Shown here: in pieces, positions 8,066-17,240 of the stretch
Numbering within the stretch: the stretch's first letter is position 1
Layout of the letters: the number at the start of each line of letters is the position of its first letter
NCBI RefSeq assembly: GCF_016702655.1
Contig: NZ_JADJDO010000004.1
Span: 310,001-374,000 of the forward strand
DNA length: 64,000 nt
Source of the DNA: Ideonella sp.
GTDB lineage: Bacteria > Pseudomonadota > Gammaproteobacteria > Burkholderiales > Burkholderiaceae_C
Direction: 5' to 3'
Made by a program: the position numbers and the translations under genes
The notes under the pieces: model-generated
What the model saw: the letters and a program-made list of their open reading frames with translations, nothing else
Databases searched by the model: none
What the model was told of the DNA's origin: nothing

Positions 8066-8500
8066 ATGGCGATGCACTTCCGCCGGCGCGAGCCCGAGGA
8101 GCCGGAGATCAACCTGATCCCGTTCATCGACGTGCTGCTCGTGATCCTGATCTTCCTGATGCTCTCGACGACCTACTCCAAGTTCACCGAACTGCAGGTC
8201 ACGCTGCCGGTGGCCGACGCCGAGAAGCTGCGCGATCATCCGCGCGAGATCATCGTCGCCATCGCCGCCGATGGCCGCTATGCCATCGATCGCAGGCCGA
8301 TCGATGGCCGCAGCGTCGAGTTGCTGGTGGCAGAACTCAGCGCGGCGGCGCAAGGCTCGAGCGACGTGATGATCGTCATCTCGGCCGACGCGAACGCTGC
8401 GCACCAGAGCGTCATCAACGCGATGGACGCGGCGCGGCGCGCCAACCTGCCGCGCCTGACCTTCGCGACCCAGTCCGCGCCGGGCGCCGGAGCGCGCTGA
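8066..8500 (+). CDS. exbD: ExbD/TolR-family biopolymer transport protein
   Basis: A 144-residue inner-membrane protein with a single N-terminal helix carrying the essential proton-path Asp (EINLIPFIDVLLVILIF) and a periplasmic domain ending in the usual NVINAMDAAR-type helix (here QSVINAMDAARRANL). It works with the ExbB encoded 16 bases upstream. Only five bases separate it from lpxK. This pair is distinct from the tonB-linked set near 16 kb. Confidence 0.92.
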   Translation: MAMHFRRREPEEPEINLIPFIDVLLVILIFLMLSTTYSKFTELQVTLPVADAEKLRDHPREIIVAIAADGRYAIDRRPIDGRSVELLVAELSAAAQGSSDVMIVISADANAAHQSVINAMDAARRANLPRLTFATQSAPGAGAR

Positions 8501-8505
8501 CGAGC

Positions 8506-9549
8506 TTGTCGACGAGCCGGTTGCTGCAGCGGCGCGTCGAAGCGGCCTGGCGCGCGCGCGGCGCGCTGGCCACTTGCCTGTGGCCGCTGTCACTGGTCTA
8601 CCGTGCCGGCGTCGCCCTGCGCGGCGCGCTGTTCGCGGCCGGCGTGTTGCGAACCGAGCGCGTCGCGGCACCAGTGGTCGTGGTCGGCAACCTCGTTGCC
8701 GGCGGCGCGGGCAAGACGCCGGCCGTGCTGGCCGTGGTCGAACTGCTGCGCCGCAGCGGCTGGACGCCGGGCATCGTCTCGCGCGGCTACGGCCGCAGCG
8801 GCGAAGGCGTGCTCGACCTCGCACGCGACATGCCAGCGGGCCGCTGCGGCGACGAGCCGCTGCTACTGCGTCTGCGCAGCAGCGCGCCGGTCGTCGTCGG
8901 TCGCGATCGCGTAGCTGCTGCGCGCGAACTGCTGCGCCTGCACCGCGAGGTCGACATTGTCGTCAGCGACGACGGCCTGCAGCACCGGCGTCTGGCGCGC
9001 GATGCGCAATTGATCGTGTTCGACGAGCGCGGCGCGGGCAACGGCTGGCTGCTGCCCGCCGGGCCGCTGCGCGAGCCCATGACGCAGGCCGTGCCGGCGC
9101 GCAGCGTCGTGCTGTACAACGCGCCCGCGCCAAGCGCAGCCTGGCCGGGCAGCACAGCGCAGCGCAGCCTGGCCGGCGCAACATCGCTGGCCGACTGGTG
9201 GGCAGGCCGCGCGCCTGATCGCGATTTGCTCGTGCTGCTGCAGGAGCGACCGCTGCTCGGGGTTGCGGGGCTGGCGCGCCCGGGCCGATTCTTCGCGATG
9301 CTGCGCGCACACGGGCTTCAGATCGACGAACTCGCGCTGCCCGACCACCACCCGTTCACATCGCTGCCCTGGCCAGCGCAGACGCGTGACGTGATCCTGA
9401 CCGAGAAGGATGCGGTCAAGCTGCCACCCACCACCGCGCTCGGGGCAACGCGGGTCTGGGTCGCGACGCTAGACTTCCGGCTCGAACCGGCCTGCGAGCA
9501 AGCGTTGCTGCGCCTGCTGCCCACCCCGCCCGCAGTTCGCGAGGAGTAG
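8506..9549 (+). CDS. lpxK: Tetraacyldisaccharide 4'-kinase
   Basis: A 347-residue inner-membrane-associated kinase that phosphorylates the 4' position of the lipid A disaccharide, giving lipid IVA. The P-loop is VGNLVAGGAGKTP (about residue 65), followed by GIVSRGYGRS and the VVSDDGLQHRRL motif with the catalytic Asp pair. The late TEKDAVKLP motif is present. The start is TTG at 8506, five bases after exbD. It shares an operon with Trm112 and kdsB, so the run joins lipid A and Kdo synthesis. Confidence 0.94.
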   Translation: MSTSRLLQRRVEAAWRARGALATCLWPLSLVYRAGVALRGALFAAGVLRTERVAAPVVVVGNLVAGGAGKTPAVLAVVELLRRSGWTPGIVSRGYGRSGEGVLDLARDMPAGRCGDEPLLLRLRSSAPVVVGRDRVAAARELLRLHREVDIVVSDDGLQHRRLARDAQLIVFDERGAGNGWLLPAGPLREPMTQAVPARSVVLYNAPAPSAAWPGSTAQRSLAGATSLADWWAGRAPDRDLLVLLQERPLLGVAGLARPGRFFAMLRAHGLQIDELALPDHHPFTSLPWPAQTRDVILTEKDAVKLPPTTALGATRVWVATLDFRLEPACEQALLRLLPTPPAVREE

Positions 9550-9556
9550 ACCCAAG

Positions 9557-9748
9557 ATGGATTCCCGATTGCTCGAACTGCTCGTCTGCCCGCTGTGCAA
9601 GGGACCGCTGGAGATGCAGCGCACGCCGCCCGAACTGGTCTGCAAGGCCGACCGGCTTGCCTTTGCGATCCGTGACGGCATGGCCGACATGCTCGAGAGC
9701 AATGCGCGCTCGCTCGACGAGCCGCCAACGCCTGAAGAGGCGCAGTGA
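9557..9748 (+). CDS. Trm112-family protein
   Basis: A 63-residue protein of the YcaR/Trm112 type, beginning MDSRLLELLVCPLCKGPLE. A CPLC pair is present near residue 11 and a single further Cys in LVCKADRLAF, so the zinc site is not a full four-Cys knuckle. Small proteins of this kind are regularly found between lpxK and kdsB. The role in bacteria is not settled; eukaryotic relatives activate methyltransferases. Its stop overlaps the kdsB start (GTGA). Confidence 0.88.
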   Translation: MDSRLLELLVCPLCKGPLEMQRTPPELVCKADRLAFAIRDGMADMLESNARSLDEPPTPEEAQ

Positions 9749-10491
9749 GCTTTGTCGTCCTCGTCCCGGCACGCCTGGCGTCGACACGCCTGCCGCGCAA
9801 GCCGCTGGCCGACATCGGCGGCCTGCCGATGGTCGTGCGCGTGGCGCAGCGGGCAGCGCTGTCGGCGGCGACAAGGGTGGTCGTTGCGGCCGACGACGCC
9901 GAGATCGTCGCCGCCTGCACGCACCATGGCGTGCCCGCGCTGCTGACGCGTGCCGACCACGCGACCGGCAGCGACCGCCTCGCCGAGGCCTGCATGCTGC
10001 TCGGGCTGGACGGCGATGCACGGGTCGTCAACGTGCAGGGCGACGAACCGCTGATCGAGCCGGCGCTGATCGACGCCGTGGCTGCACTGCTGGCCGGGCG
10101 CAGCGATTGCGTGATGGCGACCGCGGCGCACGAAGTCGATAGCGCTGCCGAATACGCGAATCCCAACGTGGTCAAGGTCGTGCTCGATGCCGCGGGGCGC
10201 GCGCTGTACTTCTCGCGCGCGCCGATCCCGCACTGGCGCGACGCCGTGCCGCCGGGCGCGCTGCCCATGCCGGCGCCGTTGCGCCACATCGGCCTGTACG
10301 CCTATCGAGCCGCTTTCCTGCGCCGCTTTCCCGCCCTCGCCGCGGCGCCGATCGAAGCCGTCGAGGCGCTCGAGCAGTTGCGCGTGCTGTGGCACGGCGA
10401 GCGCATCGCGGTGCATGTCAGCGCGCTGCGCCCCGGCCCGGGCGTCGACACGCGCGAAGACCTGGAGCGGGTGCGCGCCCTGCTTGCCTGA
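9745..10491 (+). CDS. kdsB: 3-deoxy-manno-octulosonate cytidylyltransferase
   Basis: A 248-residue cytoplasmic enzyme activating Kdo as CMP-Kdo for lipopolysaccharide core synthesis. The nucleotidyltransferase signature PARLASTRLPRKPLADI opens the protein; VQGDEPLIEP (about residue 98) is the metal and substrate loop; HIGLYAYR and the LEQLRVLWHGERI block complete the family pattern. The GTG start at 9745 overlaps the Trm112 stop by four bases. The gene ends before a hairpin at 10506. Confidence 0.95.
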   Translation: MSFVVLVPARLASTRLPRKPLADIGGLPMVVRVAQRAALSAATRVVVAADDAEIVAACTHHGVPALLTRADHATGSDRLAEACMLLGLDGDARVVNVQGDEPLIEPALIDAVAALLAGRSDCVMATAAHEVDSAAEYANPNVVKVVLDAAGRALYFSRAPIPHWRDAVPPGALPMPAPLRHIGLYAYRAAFLRRFPALAAAPIEAVEALEQLRVLWHGERIAVHVSALRPGPGVDTREDLERVRALLA

Positions 10492-10505
10492 GGCTTGCAG
10501 CCCGC

Positions 10506-10527
10506 GCGTGCGCAAGCATGCGCACGC
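10506..10527 (+). terminator. Hairpin after kdsB
   Basis: A perfect 9-bp stem (GCGTGCGCA / TGCGCACGC) with a 4-nt loop lies 15 bases after the kdsB stop. No T-run follows, so it may stabilise the 3' end or assist a factor-dependent terminator rather than act alone. Confidence 0.45.
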
Positions 10528-10585
10528 CCCTGAGCAGGCGTTCGGCCGTGCGCGGGCACGGCCTCACGTCCGGTTCAGGCGTCAG

Positions 10586-10613
10586 TTTCGCGCAGGGCGA
10601 CGCATGCTATTCT
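10586..10613 (+). promoter_or_regulatory. Candidate promoter for adk
   Basis: TATTCT at 10608-10613 is preceded by TGC, forming an extended -10. A weak TTTCGC lies 16 bases upstream at 10586-10591. It is about 50 bases ahead of the adk start and after the kdsB hairpin. Confidence 0.4.
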
Positions 10614-10662
10614 CGATTCGAGAAGCGGGGCCTATCCCGCCCGGATGATCGAGGAGCGAGGC

Positions 10663-11316
10663 ATGAAACTGATTCTTCTGGGCCCGCCCGGCGCGGGCAA
10701 GGGCACCCAGGCCGCTTTCATCTGCGAGAAGTACGGCATCCCGCAGATCTCGACCGGCGACATGCTGCGCACGGCGGCCAAGTCGGGCACCGCGACGGGC
10801 CTCGCCGCCAAGAAGGTGATGGACAGCGGCAGTCTGGTCAGCGACGACATCATCATCGCGCTCGTGAAGGAGCGCATCGCGCAGGCTGACTGCGCCAACG
10901 GCTTCCTGTTCGACGGCTTCCCGCGCACCATTCCGCAGGCCGAGGCGATGAAGGCAGCCGGCGTCGCGATCGAGGCCGTGCTCGAGATCGACGTGCCCGA
11001 CGCGGCCATCGTCGAGCGCATGGGCGGCCGCCGCGTGCACCCCGGCTCGGGGCGCAGCTACCACGTCAGGTTCAACCCGCCCAAGGTCGCCGGCAAGGAC
11101 GACGTGACCGGTGAAGACCTGATCCAGCGCGCCGACGACCATGAAGAGACGGTCAAGCACCGTCTCGCCGTGTACCAGAGCCAGACCCGGCCGCTGGTCG
11201 CGTTCTACGAGCAATGGGCCGCCACCGGCGACCCGCGCGCGCCGCGTTACTGCCGCATCGACGGCAGCGGCAGCGTCGAGGACATTCGCGACCGCGCACT
11301 CGCCGCGCTCGCCTGA
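10663..11316 (+). CDS. adk: Adenylate kinase
   Basis: A 217-residue cytoplasmic enzyme interconverting ATP+AMP and 2 ADP. The P-loop GPPGAGKGTQ is at residues 7-16, ISTGDMLR and FLFDGFPRT follow, and the long LID domain (about 122-159) has the bacterial form without the four-Cys zinc site. The ATG at 10663 directly follows GAGGAGCGAGGC; an in-frame ATG 18 bases earlier would place the Shine-Dalgarno sequence inside the gene and is rejected. Confidence 0.97.
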   Translation: MKLILLGPPGAGKGTQAAFICEKYGIPQISTGDMLRTAAKSGTATGLAAKKVMDSGSLVSDDIIIALVKERIAQADCANGFLFDGFPRTIPQAEAMKAAGVAIEAVLEIDVPDAAIVERMGGRRVHPGSGRSYHVRFNPPKVAGKDDVTGEDLIQRADDHEETVKHRLAVYQSQTRPLVAFYEQWAATGDPRAPRYCRIDGSGSVEDIRDRALAALA

Positions 11317-11336
11317 CCGCAAGGAGCAGCATCGGC

Positions 11337-12095
<759 letters not shown>

Positions 12096-12102
12096 GCGCG
12101 GC

Positions 12103-13926
12103 ATGGCGCGCAGGTTGCGCGCAGCGCTCGCCTGCTGCGCGTTGCTGGGCGCCTGTGCGGCGCCGCCGCCGGCGGTGCAGCGCGAGGTCGGTGCGGCGCT
12201 GTCCGCGGCGCAGCCCGAGCGCGCAGCGGGCGCCAGCGCCAAGCCCGGCTGGACGTTCCGGCATCAGGCCGTCGTCGCGGCTCATCCACTTGCCGCCGAT
12301 GCGGGCGCGCAGATGCTTCGCGCCGGTGGCTCGGCACTCGACGCAGCAATTGCCGCGCAGATGGTGCTCGGCCTCGTCGAACCGCAATCGAGCGGCATCG
12401 GCGGTGGCGGCTTCCTGGTGCTCTGGGACGGCCGCGCGGTGCAGGCCTGGGACGGCCGCGAGACGGCGCCTGCGAGCGCCGGCGAGCGCCTGTTCATCGA
12501 TCCGGCCACCGGCAAGCCGCGCACCTTCGACGCCGCGCTCGTCGGCGGCCTTGCGGTCGGCACGCCGGGCCTCGTGCGCATGCTCGAGGCCGCGCATCGC
12601 AGACACGGCGTGCTGCCCTGGGCGCGGCTGTTCGAGCCGGCGATCGTGCTTGCCGAGCAGGGCTTTGCGATTTCGCCAAGGCTGCACCGCCTGCTCGACG
12701 GCGACCCGCATCTGCGCCGCGACCGTTTCGCGCGTGCGCTCTACTACGACGCCGGCGGCGCTGCGCTTGCGGTCGGCGCGACGCTGCGCAACCCCGAGTA
12801 CGGCGCGGTGCTGCGCGCAATCGCGGCCCGCGGCGCAGACGCCCTGCACCGCGGCGAGATTGCATCGGCCATCGTTGCCGCGGTGCGCGGCCATGCCACC
12901 AATCCCGGGTTGCTCACCGAGGCCGACCTCGCCGGCTATGCACCCCGGCAACGCGACGCGCTGTGCGCCGACTGGCTGCAGCGCCGCCTGTGCGGAATGC
13001 CGCCGCCGTCTTCAGGGCTGATCGCCGTGGCGCAGATATTGGGCATTACGCAGCGCGCGAGCGCACGCCAGGGCGTTGACGATGCGCTCGATGTGCAAGG
13101 CCTGCCGACACCCGAGTTCCTGCATGTCTACGCCGACGCCTCGCGGCTCGCGTTCGCCGATCGCAACCAATACGTTGCCGACCCCGACTTCGTGGCGCCG
13201 CCGGCAGGCAGTTGGGCCAGTCTGCTTGCGCCAGCCTATCTGACGCGGCGCGCCGAGTTGATCGGGCCGCAAAGCCTGGGTCGCGCCCTGCCAGGAGTAC
13301 CCGAAGGCGCGACGATTGCCCACGCGCAAGCCACAGGGCCCGAGCCGCCCTCGACCTCGCACCTCGTTGCCGTCGATGCCCAGGGGCGCGGCGTCGCGCT
13401 CACGAGCAGCATCGAGCAGCAGTTCGGCGCGCGCCTGATGGTCAACCGTGGCCGAGGCCTCGCGGGCGGCTTCCTGCTCAACAACCAGCTCACCGACTTC
13501 AGTTTCGTCGCCGAGCAGGATGGCCGACCGGTGGCCAATCGCGCGCAGGGCGGCAAGCGACCGCGCTCGAGCATGGCGCCTCTGCTGGCGTTCGATCGCA
13601 GCACCGGGCAACTGATGCTCGCGACCGGTTCCGCTGGCGGCGCTGCGATCATCCATCACGCCGCCAAGGCCTTGCTCGGCGAGGCCTGGGGCCTGGCGCC
13701 GCAGCAGGCCGCCGACCTGCCCAACTTCGGCGCGTTCAACGAGCCGACAACCTGGCTCGAGCGTGACCGCTTCGCCGACAGCACCTGGAACGCGCTGCGC
13801 GCGCGCGGTCACGTGATCGAGGCCACGACGCTGCCCAGCGGTGTGCATACGCTGATGCGGCGTCCTGTTGGCGGATGGGCCGCGGGCGCCGACCCGCGGC
13901 GCGAGGGCGCCGCACGCGGCGACTGA
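12103..13926 (+). CDS. ggt: Gamma-glutamyltransferase family protein (lipoprotein)
   Basis: A 607-residue Ntn-hydrolase precursor. It has a lipoprotein-type signal (ALLGAC, Cys about residue 18) rather than an ordinary one. Conserved landmarks are GGSALDAAIAAQMVLGLVEP, SSGIGGGGFL, and AVGTPG in the large subunit. The autoprocessing site is the Thr of PPSTSHLVAVD near residue 418, followed by FLLNNQLTDFS and a GSAGGAAI oxyanion segment in the small subunit. Such enzymes split glutathione or gamma-glutamyl amides in the periplasm. It begins seven bases after the SDR stop. The true substrate is uncertain because family members also act on other amides. Confidence 0.88.
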   Translation: MARRLRAALACCALLGACAAPPPAVQREVGAALSAAQPERAAGASAKPGWTFRHQAVVAAHPLAADAGAQMLRAGGSALDAAIAAQMVLGLVEPQSSGIGGGGFLVLWDGRAVQAWDGRETAPASAGERLFIDPATGKPRTFDAALVGGLAVGTPGLVRMLEAAHRRHGVLPWARLFEPAIVLAEQGFAISPRLHRLLDGDPHLRRDRFARALYYDAGGAALAVGATLRNPEYGAVLRAIAARGADALHRGEIASAIVAAVRGHATNPGLLTEADLAGYAPRQRDALCADWLQRRLCGMPPPSSGLIAVAQILGITQRASARQGVDDALDVQGLPTPEFLHVYADASRLAFADRNQYVADPDFVAPPAGSWASLLAPAYLTRRAELIGPQSLGRALPGVPEGATIAHAQATGPEPPSTSHLVAVDAQGRGVALTSSIEQQFGARLMVNRGRGLAGGFLLNNQLTDFSFVAEQDGRPVANRAQGGKRPRSSMAPLLAFDRSTGQLMLATGSAGGAAIIHHAAKALLGEAWGLAPQQAADLPNFGAFNEPTTWLERDRFADSTWNALRARGHVIEATTLPSGVHTLMRRPVGGWAAGADPRREGAARGD

Positions 13927-13945
13927 CGGGCCGGCTCTGGCCCGT
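13926..13945. terminator. Hairpin between convergent genes
   Basis: ACGGGCC / GGCCCGT form a perfect 7-bp stem with a 6-nt loop, seven bases from the next gene's stop. It has no T-run on either strand; a bidirectional 3'-end structure is likely. Confidence 0.4.
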
Positions 13946-13952
13946 GACCGAA

Positions 13953-15164
13953 TCAGCTCTTGCGCTGCCGGGCCAGGATGGCCCACATGCGCGCGATGTC
14001 GGCCGTGCCGTCGGCGCCAGTCACGCTGCGCAGCACACCGGCGGCCTTGGCGTCGCCGGCAAGCACCATCGCCTGGCCCAGGCGCAGCTTGGCGTCCTCG
14101 GGGCGCTTGAGCCCGCCCTTGGCGATGCCCTGGTTGATCAGCGTCACGCCCTTTGCAGCCTGGCCCGACGTCGCCTGGTTGAAGCCCGCCGCGACTAGCG
14201 CCGTGCCGTCCTTGGCGGCCTGGGCCTCGGCCTCCTTCACGGGGGCCTCGGCCTTGGCCTCTTCGGCCTTGCGCACAGCCAGATCGCGCAGGCGCTTCTG
14301 CCGCTCGGCCTCGGGGCCGGTGCCGAGCACGCCGGCGGCGAATCCCTTGTCGATCACGGACTTGCCTTCGGCGGCGAGGCCCGCCTGCAGCGCGAGCTGC
14401 GTCATCTCCATGAAGTCGCTGGGCTTGGTCATGCCGCCGGTGGCGAGCATCAAGCGGTAGATGTCGAGTGCGAAGCGATCCGAGAAGCCCGGCCTGCGCT
14501 GCACGCCCGCGATCAGCTCGGCCCAGTACTGCTTGCTCGGGTAATAGGTGACGAGGCGTTCGAGCGCGAAGGTGTAGGCGCTGCCCTCGGGCTGGGCCGC
14601 GGTCGCGTTCATCAGCAGCTTGAGGCGGTCTTCCGACGGCGCCTTGCCGGCCTTCTCGTCGGCCTGGATCTCGGCCATCAGTTGCTTGGTGACGCCAGCC
14701 TTGTCGCCGGAGAGGTACTGCGCCTGGATCAGCAGCGTCTGCATCTGCGCGCTCGTTCCGCCGTCGCGCTGATAGCGCTGCGCCCACTCGACGGCCTTGG
14801 CGTACTCCTTGTTGCGGTAGTAGCCACCGGCGATGGACTCGACCATCCTCAGCTTGTCGCCGGCGCTGATCTTGGCCGAGCCGGCGAGCGCCTCGTAGGC
14901 CCTCGCGGCGGATGCCATGTCGCCGGCGCCAGAAGCGGCGGCGATGCGCATGCGCTCGATCAGGTAGCTCTCGTGCGCGGTCTTGTTCGGCACCGCCTCG
15001 GCGTCGCGCACCTTGACGAGCGCCTCCTTGTACTTTTGCGACTTGATCAGGCCCTGCGCTTCCTGCAGCGGCCTGCCGACCTCGGGGCGGACGGTGTCCT
15101 GCGCCTGCGCGACGGGCGCGAGCAATGCCAATGCGAGGGCGGCGATTCGGATCAGGGTTCTCAT
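13953..15164 (-). CDS. Exported helical-repeat (TPR/Sel1-like) protein of the TonB locus
   Basis: A 403-residue protein with a cleavable signal (ALALLAPVAQAQD, cut about residue 22). The mature part is alpha-helical and Ala/Lys-rich with TPR-like helical pairs (residues 30-220: LIKSQKYKEALVKV, YYRNKEYAKAVEWAQRY). Residues about 285-325 are a charged, probably coiled segment. It is the last gene after tonB-exbB-exbD-exbD, 77 bases downstream of exbD. Proteins of this type recur behind such TonB clusters; the function is not known to me. A periplasmic partner of the ExbBD-TonB complex is plausible but inferred. Confidence 0.7.
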   Translation of the reverse strand: MRTLIRIAALALALLAPVAQAQDTVRPEVGRPLQEAQGLIKSQKYKEALVKVRDAEAVPNKTAHESYLIERMRIAAASGAGDMASAARAYEALAGSAKISAGDKLRMVESIAGGYYRNKEYAKAVEWAQRYQRDGGTSAQMQTLLIQAQYLSGDKAGVTKQLMAEIQADEKAGKAPSEDRLKLLMNATAAQPEGSAYTFALERLVTYYPSKQYWAELIAGVQRRPGFSDRFALDIYRLMLATGGMTKPSDFMEMTQLALQAGLAAEGKSVIDKGFAAGVLGTGPEAERQKRLRDLAVRKAEEAKAEAPVKEAEAQAAKDGTALVAAGFNQATSGQAAKGVTLINQGIAKGGLKRPEDAKLRLGQAMVLAGDAKAAGVLRSVTGADGTADIARMWAILARQRKS

Positions 15165-15241
15165 TCGGTAACCTTCGTGCTTCGCACTGCGGTGCGAGCC
15201 CCATTCGAAGCGGCCGGATGGGGGCTCATGGCGGTCACTCG

Positions 15242-15670
15242 CTATCTTGCAAACTGCTCGTTGCCGACCATGCCGAGCTTGGTCACGCCCAGCCGCTGCG
15301 CAGCGGCCATCACCGCCGCCACGTTCTTGTACGCGACGAGCTTGTTCGGCCGCAGGTGGACCTCGGGTTGGTCGGCCTGCGCCGCGGCGTCGCGCAGGCG
15401 CGCCTCGAGCGCCGCGTGGTCGGCAAGCGTCTCGCCGTTCCACAGCACCGTGCCGTCGAAGTCGACGTCGATCGTCACCACCACCGGTGGGGTCGTCGGC
15501 GGCGGCGGATTGCCGGCCGGCATGTTGAGGTTGACCGAGTGCAACTGCACCGGGATCGTGATGATCAGCATGATGATCAGCACCAGCATCACGTCGATCA
15601 ACGGCGTGGTGTTGATGTCGATCATGACTTCGTCTTCGCTCGAGCTGCCCGAGCCTACGTTCATGGCCAT
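15242..15670 (-). CDS. exbD2: ExbD/TolR-family protein (second exbD of the TonB locus)
   Basis: A 142-residue protein with the single transmembrane helix and proton-path Asp (INTTPLIDVMLVLIIM). The periplasmic part differs from the partner encoded upstream by a Pro-rich stretch (GNPPPPTTPP, about residue 53). AGAAGGAA precedes the ATG. It is separated from the first exbD by 167 bases filled with two copies of an intergenic repeat. A tonB-exbB-exbD1-exbD2 order is known from Xanthomonas, where exbD2 has a specialised role. Confidence 0.9.
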   Translation of the reverse strand: MAMNVGSGSSSEDEVMIDINTTPLIDVMLVLIIMLIITIPVQLHSVNLNMPAGNPPPPTTPPVVVTIDVDFDGTVLWNGETLADHAALEARLRDAAAQADQPEVHLRPNKLVAYKNVAAVMAAAQRLGVTKLGMVGNEQFAR

Positions 15671-15691
15671 CGTGATTCCTTCTCAGCCCTC

Positions 15692-15752
15692 GCCGGGCCG
15701 CCCCAAGAGGGCTGAGCTCCCCTCGGGGGCGACACCGGAGGTGTCTTGGGGT
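15692..15752 (+). repeat. CCCCTCGGGGG-type intergenic repeat, copy a
   Basis: Starts GCCGGGCCGCCCCAAG, continues through GCTGAG and CTCCCCTCGGGGGCGACAC, and ends TCTTGGGG. The core can form a hairpin. It lies between the two exbD genes. Confidence 0.65.
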
Positions 15753-15767
15753 CGTCATGTCAGTGGC

Positions 15768-15834
15768 GCCCGGCCGCCCGAAGCCACTGAGCGCCCCCTC
15801 GGGGGGCAGCGAGCGCATGCGAGCTTGGGGGCCC
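15768..15834 (+). repeat. CCCCTCGGGGG-type intergenic repeat, copy b
   Basis: Second, diverged copy 15 bases after copy a: GCCGCCCGAAG, ACTGAGCG, then CCCCCTCGGGGGGCAGCG and a CTTGGGGGC end. Similar sequences are widespread between genes in Burkholderiales (from memory). Confidence 0.65.
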
Positions 15835-15837
15835 ACG

Positions 15838-16266
15838 TCAACCCTTGGGCGGCGGCTCGGTGACGAAGCTGATCTTCAGGATGCCTGCGCGCTGGCACGC
15901 GAAGACGACCCTGCCGACCGACTCATAGCGGCTCTCCTGATCGCCCCGGATATGCACCTCGGGCTGAGGGTCGAGCACCGAAACCTTCTTCAGGCGCTCG
16001 ACGAGCTCGTTGCTGTCGGGCACAAGCTGCAGGTTCCAGAACACGTCGCCGTCCTTGTTGACCGAGATCTCGATGTTCTCGGGCTTGGTCTGGCGCGCGA
16101 TGTTGGTCTCCTGCGGCAGGGTCACGTTCAGGCTCTGCGTGACGACCGGGATCGTGATCAGGAAGATGATCAGCAGCACCAGCATCACGTCGACGAGCGG
16201 TGTCGTGTTGATGGTCGCGTTGACCTCGTCTTCGCCGCTGCCGTCTCCGCCAATGTTCATGGCCAT
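15838..16266 (-). CDS. exbD1: ExbD/TolR-family protein (first exbD of the TonB locus)
   Basis: A 142-residue protein with the single N-terminal helix and proton-path Asp (INTTPLVDVMLVLLIIF, about residues 19-35). The periplasmic domain ends FACQRAGILKISFVTEPP. It starts 22 bases after exbB. It is paralogous to the next gene, sharing the MAMN start and acidic pre-membrane segment, so the pair probably arose by tandem duplication. Confidence 0.92.
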   Translation of the reverse strand: MAMNIGGDGSGEDEVNATINTTPLVDVMLVLLIIFLITIPVVTQSLNVTLPQETNIARQTKPENIEISVNKDGDVFWNLQLVPDSNELVERLKKVSVLDPQPEVHIRGDQESRYESVGRVVFACQRAGILKISFVTEPPPKG

Positions 16267-16288
16267 GATCGCTCTCCTGCGCCGACGC

Positions 16289-17143
16289 TTATCTCGAGCT
16301 CTGCGGCGCGGCGCGGCTGCCCATCAGGATGCCGTGAAGGTCGGCACCAAAGCCACGCACCGACTCCATCGTCACCTTGTTGCGGCGCACCAGCCAGTTG
16401 TAGCCCAGCACCGCCGGCACCGCGACCGCGAGGCCGATGGCGGTCATGATCAGCGCCTCGCCCACCGGGCCGGCGACCTTGTCGATCGAAGCCTGGCCGG
16501 CGATGCCGATCGCCGTCAGCGCATGGTAGATGCCCCACACGGTGCCGAACAGGCCGACGAACGGCGCCGTCGAGCCGACGGTGGCCAGGAACGCGAGGCC
16601 GTCCTGCAGGCGGCTCTGCACCGTGTCGACGCTGCGCTGCACGCTCATCGAGATCCAGGTGTTGCGGTCGATGTGTTCGGTGAGCGCGCCCTCGTGGTGT
16701 TCGCTCGCCTCCATGCCCGACTCGGCGATATAGCGGAACGCACTGCCCTTCTTCAGCGTCTTGGCGCCTTCCTGCAGGTTCGCCGCCTTGAAGAATCCCT
16801 TGCGCGCTGCCTTGGCCTCGCCCGCGATCTTGAAGCTCTCGTAGAGCTTGGTGACGAGGATGTACCAGCTACCCATCGACATGATGACGAGGATGATCAG
16901 CGTACCGCGCGAGACGAAGTCGCCCTGCGCCCAGAGCGCCGACAGTCCGTACGGATTGTCGACGGTCTCCTTGCTCACCGCGGGCACGGGGGGCGGCGGC
17001 ATCGGCACGGCACCCGCATCGGCCGGTGCAGTCGCGGATGCGGCCGCCGGTGCCGCAGCCTGCGCGAACGTGAGCGACGGCAACGCGACCAGCGACGCCG
17101 CGAGGGTGAGCGCCGCGAGCTTGGTGGACAGACTTGTGGTCAT
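16289..17143 (-). CDS. exbB: ExbB/TolQ-family proton channel with N-terminal signal sequence
   Basis: A 284-residue polytopic inner-membrane protein. A cleavable signal (LVALPSLTFAQA, about residue 28) and an Ala/Pro-rich periplasmic linker precede the first membrane helix (LIILVIMSMGSWYILV). The signature block FLATVGSTAPFVGLFGTVWGIYHAL is at about residues 180-205, and the last helix follows ALIMTAIGLAVAVPAVLGYNW. The N-terminal extension is typical of ExbB proteins coded with tonB. It is 97 bases downstream of tonB. Confidence 0.93.
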   Translation of the reverse strand: MTTSLSTKLAALTLAASLVALPSLTFAQAAAPAAASATAPADAGAVPMPPPPVPAVSKETVDNPYGLSALWAQGDFVSRGTLIILVIMSMGSWYILVTKLYESFKIAGEAKAARKGFFKAANLQEGAKTLKKGSAFRYIAESGMEASEHHEGALTEHIDRNTWISMSVQRSVDTVQSRLQDGLAFLATVGSTAPFVGLFGTVWGIYHALTAIGIAGQASIDKVAGPVGEALIMTAIGLAVAVPAVLGYNWLVRRNKVTMESVRGFGADLHGILMGSRAAPQSSR

Positions 17144-17240
17144 GGCAGGGGTCTCCAGAGGATTCTGTTGGTCAGAGGTGTTGTTGATCGGGCGACCGGG
17201 CAGTCATCGGGCTGAATCCGGCGTCGACTCCGTGTCGCGG